Origin: an uncultured Eubacteriales bacterium
GTDB taxonomy: Bacteria; Bacillota; Clostridia; UBA1381; UMGS1253
Length of the DNA: 44,380 nucleotides
Direction: 5' to 3'
Assembly (NCBI GenBank): GCA_900550065.1
Contig: URQR01000001.1
Location: forward strand, 1 to 44,380
The position numbers and the translations under genes are program-made. The notes under the pieces were generated by a model. The model saw only the letters and a list, made by a program, of their open reading frames with translations. It was not told the origin of the DNA and made no database searches. Positions 37,839 through 44,380 of the stretch are shown here, in pieces (within the stretch, counting starts at the first letter, position 1; each line of letters starts with the position of its first letter).

Positions 37839-40800
37839 ATGAAACGAAACCATATGCGGCTGATGAGCCTGTTGCTTGCGCTGATGGTGCTGTGTTCCGC
37901 TGTGCCGGCGGCTTCGGCGGCGGACAGTGCACAGGCCGGCGCAATAACGGTCAGCGTCAGCTTTTACGACGGCGCGAACACGCAGTTTTTGTCCGGGCGC
38001 GAACAGGAAACGCTGGCGCCGGGCCTTGCGGCAAGCTACGGCTATACGTCAGCGGCGCTGACGAAGCACGCGGGCGAGGTAACGGTGTTCGACGCGCTGG
38101 TACAGGCGCATGTGCGTCTGCTGGGCGAGGCGTTCACACCGGAAATGAAGGACGACTTCCTGTCGCTGAGCAGCAGCGGTATGCTGACAAAAGTGATGGG
38201 CGAGGGCGGGGCGTACGGCCCGCCGTTTGGCTTTATGGTAAACGGGCGCACACCGAATGACGGCGTATATAACGAAGTGTTCGGCTCATATACCGGCTAC
38301 ACAGCGGATGATGCAGTCCTGCGCGACGGCGATGTTGTCGAACTCTTCTTTTATCAGGACCAGTCGTTCTGGGGCGATACATACACATGGTTTGACAAAA
38401 CGGAGGCCACGGTGCAGGCGGGTGCGCCGCTTGAGCTGACGCTGTCCGGATATATGGCGATGTTTGGGGTATATACGGAGCAGGTCATCGCGGGCCGCAC
38501 AGAGCCTGTAGCAGAAGTGGAAATTGTGCGCGGTACGTCGGCGGAGACGCTGTCGAGCACGGGACTTACGACGGATGAAAACGGAAAAGTGACGCTGACG
38601 TTTGATACGCCGGGAACATATATCGTGTCGGCAATCGGCGAAGAATACGCCGAGCTCGTTGCGCCGTGGTGCGTTGTAACGGTGAAAGCGCCGTGCGTGC
38701 GTGCGTCGCTGCGGGCACAGGCGGCGGGGGCGTTTTTGCTGCCGGAGCAAACGGGAGAAATTCCGGCCGGTCTTGCGGCAAAGTATGGTTATCAGAACGC
38801 CGCCTCAGTCACGGGCGTCAGTGCGCTCGACGCACTGGTACGTGCGCATGAGCTGCTGTTTGGTGAGATGTTTACACCGGAAACCGCGGGCGAGCTTTTG
38901 GCGGTGAACAATGGCTCGATAAGCCGTGTGTTCGGTGAGGACACTACAAACTTTGGCTTCACGGTCAACGGTGTGCAGCCGCACGGTGACACGTGGACAG
39001 AAGGGGGCGGCGGCTACCCGGGCTACTACAACGCGTATGCGGTGCATGAGGCGGCGCTCTCGGACGGCGATGCGGTTGAGTTTTTCCTGTATCAGGATTC
39101 GTACGGGCTTGACTTGTATTCTTGGTTTGAGCAGGAGGGGAAAAAAGTAAACGCGCTCACGGTAAAAGAGGGTGCGCAGGCTACACTCAAACTTTCAGGC
39201 TACAGCATTGGCTGGTACGGCGCGAGCGATGCCGTGATGATTGAGAGTATGACAGAGGCGGTCGCGGACGCGCAGCTCGCGTTCGTGGACGAATATGGCA
39301 ATATTACGGATATTACAGGAAAATTCACAGATGAAAACGGCGAAGCAACGCTCACGTTCGACACGCCGGGCAATTATGTCCTTACGGCTTATATTACGGA
39401 GGAGGACATCGCGGAGTATTACGCAACGCCGATTCTGATGCCGTGGCTGACGGTGGAAGTGCAGGAGCAGACCGAGGCGGAAAAGGCAGCGGCCGACCTT
39501 GCGCTGCTGTATGAGGCGTTTCATGGAACATACACTGCGTCTAAGCCGCTCGAATTTCCTTATGGGACGGACGAGGGGCAGTTTACAAACGCGCTAGCGT
39601 TTATAAAGAGTAAGGCGGCGGAACTTTTGCCGCACCGCACGGCGGACGAGATAACGATTGAGGCGAATATGACGACGCTGCCCGGCACAGTCGGCGCAGG
39701 CACGGCGATTGAGGCTAAGACGATGGACGCAATGGGCAACATTACGCCCGTGTACAGCGAAGCGGCAACAAAACCCGCTCTGATGAGCGTATATTTTGGA
39801 ATCGGCGCGCAGAAGTCGGGCAAAATCAATACGATTTATTTGTCTGTAGCACCGCTCACGGCGGACGCGCAGAAGAGGACGGAACTTGAGGCAAGTGCGA
39901 TTACATGGGATTCCATCCGCGGGAAAAACACGTCGCCGGATTCTGTGACGCAAAGTGTTGGCAAGCTGTCCGGCTCTACGGTCGGCGCGCTGTCGAATAC
40001 GCCGGCGATCTTTAAAAACGGTGTGAGTATTACGTGGAGTTTGACGCATACGGCTGGGACTGCGGGTGCGCTTACGCTCGACAGTAGCAGGAAAACGGCT
40101 GTTCTGCGCCCGAACGTGGGCGAGGCAGACGGCAAATACCGCCTGACTGCCACGGTGGCGAGCAAGGCCGAGCCGGAGGTTATAACAACGGCAGACTTTG
40201 ACCTTACTGTGCCGGCGTTTGCGCCTGCTGCGGCGGAATTTGCTGTATCGCCGGCTGATTTGACGCTTGCGGTAACAGACAACTATTATAAAAAAGCAGT
40301 CGATGAAAAATATATCACAATAGAGGAAGATGGCGCACGCCGGCATTATACGCTGCACGCAGGTGCGACGGGAGCGGCGCAGTCCTATGCATATACGGCT
40401 TCAAGAGAGGGCTATATTACAAAATCGGGGAGTGTTTCTGTGTCCGGCGACAGGACGGAGCCGGTGGAAATTGCGCTGACGGCCTCGTCGGAGCAGGACA
40501 CGAAGCTGAAATCGCTCGATGTGACAAGCCCGGCTCCTGAGGCGGCGAGCATTAAGGCGCCGATGGAGGCGTTTAACCCTGATACAGCGGCATATACGAT
40601 GACGGTGGGCGCGCTCGATTCTATCACGCTTGCGCCGTCGGCGTTTGTCGGAGAGGCGAAGGTAACTGTAACGCGCCATAGCTCCACCGCAAACGCCAAT
40701 AAGGGCACGACGACAGATACTACAGTTGCAGCTGGTAAGACGGCGGCCTGCTACTTAAAGACGGACGGGACGCCGACGGTTATCACGGTCACTGTGACCG

Positions 40801-43800
40801 CGCCGGAGGGCAGTACCCAAGAGATAACAACGCGCCAGTATACGCTGACCGTAACGCGCACAAATGAGGAGCATACGCTTAAAGCGATTGCGGTTTCGAC
40901 GAAGAGCACGGACGAGGGCGGCAAGAATGGGCGCGCCGTACCGCCGGAAGAGATATTGACGCCCACGCTCGACAAGGGCGGTCTTGCGGATAGGTACACC
41001 TGCTATGTCAACCACTACTGCGAGTCAGTACAAATTAAGCCCACGGCGGTGAAGGCGTCCGATATTAAAGAAATCAAAGTAAACGGCGAGGCGGTTGCCT
41101 CGGGCAAAAACTCGGACGATATTGCGCTTGCATATGGCAACAACCAAATTGAAATAGAAGTAACGAAAAACGACGGCATACAGGAAACGTATCACTTGAT
41201 TGTGCGGCGTAAGCAGGACGCGATACTGAGCGGCTTTGCCGTTACGGGCGGCATCGTGACCGCACCGGTTTCTAAGTGGACGGCGAGCGCCAACTTTGCG
41301 TACAGCGCGCAGACAGTTACGCTGGCGTTTGACGCGCCGGAGTGCAGCACAATCACGGTAGAAGGCGTAGAGGGAACCTATGCGCCGGGCGAGCCGGTTC
41401 TGATTCCGGTTGGGGACGAAAAAACGCGGATGATTACGGTATCTGTGCGCAAGGAATTTGAAGAAGACGGACAGACTTATACCGATCATCACGCCTATGT
41501 CATTGGTCTGTACCGGATGGCGGCGGCCGCGCCGTCGGCGGTGGAGGCGTATTTGCCCGCGCCGGGCCAGTTTGTAAACCAGGACGCGTATCAAAACCCG
41601 GAAAAGACACTTGCCGGAGCGAGCGGCGGCGCGGTGACGCTCGGGTCGTTCGGCGGCAGCATTGTATACCGCTTTGATGAGCCGATTAAAAACGACGAAA
41701 AAAACCCATACGGCGTAGACTTCATTGTCTTTGGCAATGCATTTGCCAATGCGGACGGCACAAGCAGCGCAAGCGCGGCGGAACCGGGCGCGGTCATGGT
41801 GTCGAAGGACGGGCAGACATGGTACGAGCTGGCGGGCAGTATGTACTATGATGCGAACACGCGCCATAATATCAGCGTGACCTATGAAAACCCCGACCCT
41901 GCGTTTTCCGGCGCAGCAGATATTTCGTGGACGGACAGCGAAGGCAATACGGGCGTGCTCGCGAAAAATGCATTTCATACCCAGCCGTACTATCCCAACC
42001 CGGCATACTTTGGAAGCTATAACACGCGCCTAGGAAAAAATGACACCTATACGGCACAGACAATGACGGTAGCGGGCGGCACGGTGTTCGGCAGCGCACA
42101 TTCGCCGGCGTATGGCTACGCCGATACACATGCGGCGGCCAGCACGGTAAGCAACCTTGCCGTAAATCCCTACCGTGAAAACCACTATAAGGCCGCAAAC
42201 GGCGACGGCATGGACCTGTCTTGGGCGGTCGATGAAAACGGGAACCCGGTTGCGCTTGATGAGATAAGCTATGTTAAGATCTATAACCCGACCCTATATG
42301 TGGGTGGGACAGGCGAGCTTTCGCCGGAAATTACGGGCGTCTTGCGCGCGCAGGCGAGCGATACGGCGGTCGGCAAAACGCAGGATTTGACCGCGCTGTC
42401 GATGAACGGAAAGGAAATCGCGCTGAAGCCGGGCGTATATACCTACAGCTTTGACAGCGAAGGCGCTGCGGCGCTCACGGTGGGAGCAGACTGCGGCGAA
42501 GCGGCGAATATCTATGTGGGCGACACGTATATCCCGTCGGGGTCTGTGACGCCGGCGTTCCTTGCGGGCGATAAGGTACGCGTCGTTGCACAGGCGGGCG
42601 AAAAGGAGCCGGTTATTTACACCATCACAATCGAAGGCGCGGGCGCATCCGCCGCAAACGCGGACCTGTCCTCTGTGACAGTGATTCCGGGCGACATTGC
42701 GGCGCGCTCTGACGGCGACGCGGGCTTTAGAGCGACTGTGCCGTATGAGACCAGCAGTATCCGCATTTGCGCCGTGCCGCTCAATGCAAAAGCGTCAGTA
42801 CAGGTGCAGGAGGAACCGCTTAGCGCAGACAGCGGATGGGTTGGTACACAGTCTATCTCGCTTACGGCGGGAAAGACGCTCGACATTCCCGTTACTGTCA
42901 TTTCACAGGATAAAACGATAGTCGAGCAATATACCGTAAGCGTAACGCGTAAAGCGTCGGGCGGCGGTTCCGGCGGGACGGAAACGGATACAATCAGCGT
43001 ACGGTTCTCGTTAATTGGCGATAGTAAGCACGCTGCGGCGGCACATACGAAGTTTGAGACGTGGCTTGCGCCGAAAACGTATCAGATTCCGAAGGGATCA
43101 AAGGTAAAATACTTAACGGATAAAGTCTTGATTGAAGCAGGGATTCCGTTTAAGACCGACGCAAAGGGAACGTATATCACAGAGATTAACGGCCTCGGCG
43201 AGTTGGACAATGGGCCGCTGTCCGGCTGGATGTATACCATCAACGGTACGCACAAAGATATCAATGGCTATGCATCGCAAACGCTGTTCGACAATGATGT
43301 GGTCGTATGGCACTATTCGGACGACTATACGAAAGAGGACGGCAGTATTGACGACGACGGCGGCAAAGGTAACGGTGGCTCCGGTACGGCCCAGACGGAC
43401 GATACGGCGTCGGTCGTGTCCGGCTCGACAGTTTCGCCAAAGGTGACGGCAAAAAATAACGCCGCTTCGGTCACAGTTGCGTCCAAGTATATTACGGCGG
43501 CGCTGAAAAATACCGCTTCGGACGGACAGCTCACAATCGCGCCGAAAATTACCGGCGCGGCGGACAGCGTATCAGTGACACTTACGGCGAAGGATGCAGC
43601 GAGCGTTGCGGCGAAAGCGGGCAGTTTAGCGGTAAAGACGGAATTTGCCGTGGCTGTTCTGCCGAAGCAGTCGCTTGCGGCAATAAATTCAGGCGATGTG
43701 ACCGTAATACTCAGCAAAAACACAGACGGCACAGTTACAGCGTCGCTCACCTGTGGCGGCAAAGCGGTAGAACGCTTATCCGGCGGTATGCGCATTGCGC

Positions 43801-44366
43801 TGTCTGCGCCGCAGGAGGCGGTGCCGGTGGCTGTGCTTGCCGGCGGCGATAAAATACTTACTAAGTCCGCATTGATAGACGGAATGCTGTGGATACTGGC
43901 GGACGGCCCTGTAACAATTAAGCTGACAGAGAATGAAAAGCTGTATACCGACGTGAGCGGACATTGGGGCGCGGCGGACGTCGCGTTTGTATCGGAGCGC
44001 GGCCTATTTTTGGGCGTGGACGATACGCGTTTTGACCCGGACGGGGCTATGACGCGTGCAATGCTTACCACGGTGCTATACCGTCTGGAGGGCGAGCCGG
44101 ACGGCGCGGCAGGGAAACGCTTTGACGACGTTGCGGCGGACGCGTGGTACGCGCGTGCGGTGGCATGGGCGGCGGAAGAGCAAATCGTACTGGGGACGGA
44201 CAACGGCTTTGACCCGGAGGGCACGATTACCCGCGAACAGCTCGCGGCGATGCTGTGCCGCTATGCGGCGTATCTCGGACTGGACACGTCCGCGCGGGGC
44301 GGCCTTTGCGCGCGAGCAGCGCATATCCTTTCATATGCCCGTACACGGCGGGGGCATGCTATTTGA
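37839..44366 (+). CDS. Giant S-layer-anchored surface protein with three DUF4430-like domains
   Basis: A 2175-residue exported protein. The signal peptide (about 1-27) ends VPAASA. Two N-terminal DUF4430-like units (about 34-170 and 286-421; e.g. FGFMVNGRTPNDG, LRDGDVVELFFYQD) alternate with Ig-like modules ending 'TxDENGxxTLTFDTPG'. Then come Ig-like and several cadherin-like beta-sandwich modules (about 546-1234), a domain with YGVDFIVFGNAFAN (about 1234-1500), further beta-sandwich modules, and a third clear DUF4430 (about 1716-1830; LSGWMYTINGTHKD, VVVWHYSDDY). Two SLH domains close it (from about 2035). A third SLH would be expected but the frame ends in an unrelated tail. The ATG follows AAAAGGGGG. 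It is controlled by the cobalamin riboswitch, so surface corrinoid binding is the inferred role. Confidence 0.88.
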   Translation: MKRNHMRLMSLLLALMVLCSAVPAASAADSAQAGAITVSVSFYDGANTQFLSGREQETLAPGLAASYGYTSAALTKHAGEVTVFDALVQAHVRLLGEAFTPEMKDDFLSLSSSGMLTKVMGEGGAYGPPFGFMVNGRTPNDGVYNEVFGSYTGYTADDAVLRDGDVVELFFYQDQSFWGDTYTWFDKTEATVQAGAPLELTLSGYMAMFGVYTEQVIAGRTEPVAEVEIVRGTSAETLSSTGLTTDENGKVTLTFDTPGTYIVSAIGEEYAELVAPWCVVTVKAPCVRASLRAQAAGAFLLPEQTGEIPAGLAAKYGYQNAASVTGVSALDALVRAHELLFGEMFTPETAGELLAVNNGSISRVFGEDTTNFGFTVNGVQPHGDTWTEGGGGYPGYYNAYAVHEAALSDGDAVEFFLYQDSYGLDLYSWFEQEGKKVNALTVKEGAQATLKLSGYSIGWYGASDAVMIESMTEAVADAQLAFVDEYGNITDITGKFTDENGEATLTFDTPGNYVLTAYITEEDIAEYYATPILMPWLTVEVQEQTEAEKAAADLALLYEAFHGTYTASKPLEFPYGTDEGQFTNALAFIKSKAAELLPHRTADEITIEANMTTLPGTVGAGTAIEAKTMDAMGNITPVYSEAATKPALMSVYFGIGAQKSGKINTIYLSVAPLTADAQKRTELEASAITWDSIRGKNTSPDSVTQSVGKLSGSTVGALSNTPAIFKNGVSITWSLTHTAGTAGALTLDSSRKTAVLRPNVGEADGKYRLTATVASKAEPEVITTADFDLTVPAFAPAAAEFAVSPADLTLAVTDNYYKKAVDEKYITIEEDGARRHYTLHAGATGAAQSYAYTASREGYITKSGSVSVSGDRTEPVEIALTASSEQDTKLKSLDVTSPAPEAASIKAPMEAFNPDTAAYTMTVGALDSITLAPSAFVGEAKVTVTRHSSTANANKGTTTDTTVAAGKTAACYLKTDGTPTVITVTVTAPEGSTQEITTRQYTLTVTRTNEEHTLKAIAVSTKSTDEGGKNGRAVPPEEILTPTLDKGGLADRYTCYVNHYCESVQIKPTAVKASDIKEIKVNGEAVASGKNSDDIALAYGNNQIEIEVTKNDGIQETYHLIVRRKQDAILSGFAVTGGIVTAPVSKWTASANFAYSAQTVTLAFDAPECSTITVEGVEGTYAPGEPVLIPVGDEKTRMITVSVRKEFEEDGQTYTDHHAYVIGLYRMAAAAPSAVEAYLPAPGQFVNQDAYQNPEKTLAGASGGAVTLGSFGGSIVYRFDEPIKNDEKNPYGVDFIVFGNAFANADGTSSASAAEPGAVMVSKDGQTWYELAGSMYYDANTRHNISVTYENPDPAFSGAADISWTDSEGNTGVLAKNAFHTQPYYPNPAYFGSYNTRLGKNDTYTAQTMTVAGGTVFGSAHSPAYGYADTHAAASTVSNLAVNPYRENHYKAANGDGMDLSWAVDENGNPVALDEISYVKIYNPTLYVGGTGELSPEITGVLRAQASDTAVGKTQDLTALSMNGKEIALKPGVYTYSFDSEGAAALTVGADCGEAANIYVGDTYIPSGSVTPAFLAGDKVRVVAQAGEKEPVIYTITIEGAGASAANADLSSVTVIPGDIAARSDGDAGFRATVPYETSSIRICAVPLNAKASVQVQEEPLSADSGWVGTQSISLTAGKTLDIPVTVISQDKTIVEQYTVSVTRKASGGGSGGTETDTISVRFSLIGDSKHAAAAHTKFETWLAPKTYQIPKGSKVKYLTDKVLIEAGIPFKTDAKGTYITEINGLGELDNGPLSGWMYTINGTHKDINGYASQTLFDNDVVVWHYSDDYTKEDGSIDDDGGKGNGGSGTAQTDDTASVVSGSTVSPKVTAKNNAASVTVASKYITAALKNTASDGQLTIAPKITGAADSVSVTLTAKDAASVAAKAGSLAVKTEFAVAVLPKQSLAAINSGDVTVILSKNTDGTVTASLTCGGKAVERLSGGMRIALSAPQEAVPVAVLAGGDKILTKSALIDGMLWILADGPVTIKLTENEKLYTDVSGHWGAADVAFVSERGLFLGVDDTRFDPDGAMTRAMLTTVLYRLEGEPDGAAGKRFDDVAADAWYARAVAWAAEEQIVLGTDNGFDPEGTITREQLAAMLCRYAAYLGLDTSARGGLCARAAHILSYARTRRGHAI

Positions 44367-44380
44367 TCCGCAAGTCAGGG
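44302..44380 (+). pseudogene. Orn/Lys/Arg decarboxylase N-terminal fragment (junction)
   Basis: In the +1 frame relative to the surface protein, bases 44302-44380 encode AFAREQRISFHMPVHGGG followed by MLFDPQVR. This matches the 'FHxPxHxxGxxxDPxxR' signature near the N-terminus of Orn/Lys/Arg decarboxylases. No start codon or ribosome site precedes it, and upstream the same frame is not decarboxylase-like. It therefore appears joined to the SLH coding region at about 44296-44302. Confidence 0.5.

Noticed and set aside
37500..37840. Frames over the riboswitch leader, including an upstream extension of the surface protein
   Set aside because: The region is explained by the cobalamin aptamer and terminator; the ATG at 37839 has a ribosome site and begins a proper signal peptide.

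Overview
The window looks like chromosomal DNA of a fairly GC-rich Bacillota species, most likely an anaerobic gut-type member of the Clostridia. This is inferred from gene content: an rpmH-rnpA-yidD-yidC-jag-mnmE block with strong AGGAGG-type ribosome sites, a V/A-type ATPase operon, a fructose-type PTS operon, a TipAS-type MerR regulator, WG-repeat, DUF4430 and SLH surface proteins, and a TatD-associated radical SAM protein. No phage, insertion sequence or CRISPR array was seen.

Layout. 0-5 kb: a possible partial zinc-ribbon gene at the left edge, polyphosphate kinase, phosphofructokinase and a methyltransferase, then a short gap with clustered DnaA-box-like sites. 5-10 kb (minus strand): nitroreductase, DUF3006 protein, mnmE, jag, yidC, yidD, rnpA and rpmH, the block often found beside the chromosomal origin, here without dnaA. 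A 530-bp AT-rich gap at 10.0-10.5 kb separates mainly leftward from mainly rightward genes. 10.5-22 kb (plus strand): an ACT protein and UPF0210 protein pair, two tandem small paralogues, a nine-gene V-type ATPase operon (order H-C-I-K-F-E-A-B-D), and a radical SAM gene overlapping its last gene by 4 bp. 22-30 kb: small mixed units (lipoprotein with XRE regulator, WG-repeat protein, uroporphyrinogen-decarboxylase-like protein, an unknown gene with a palindromic operator candidate, RNase P RNA, GNAT acetyltransferase, PAS protein, tRNA with CAU anticodon, MerR/TipAS regulator). 30-37 kb: a complete sugar PTS operon with PRD regulator, its own Enzyme I, separate IIA, IIB and IIC, and two class II aldolases. 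37-44 kb: a Cys-rich small gene, then a cobalamin riboswitch with a terminator controlling a 2175-residue secreted protein with three DUF4430-like domains and SLH anchors.

Main points. The best candidate for an undescribed system is the riboswitch-controlled surface protein. DUF4430 is related to the C-terminal beta domain of transcobalamin and intrinsic factor, so a B12-repressed, S-layer-anchored protein carrying three such domains suggests cell-surface corrinoid capture. The PTS operon suggests uptake of a ketose that is cleaved by aldolases without a dedicated kinase. Both components of RNase P (rnpA, rnpB) lie in the window. The last ~80 bases switch abruptly into a fragment resembling an Orn/Lys/Arg decarboxylase, so the 3' edge may be a rearrangement or an assembly join.

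All calls come from reading the sequence; no database search was run. Domain family names are from memory.
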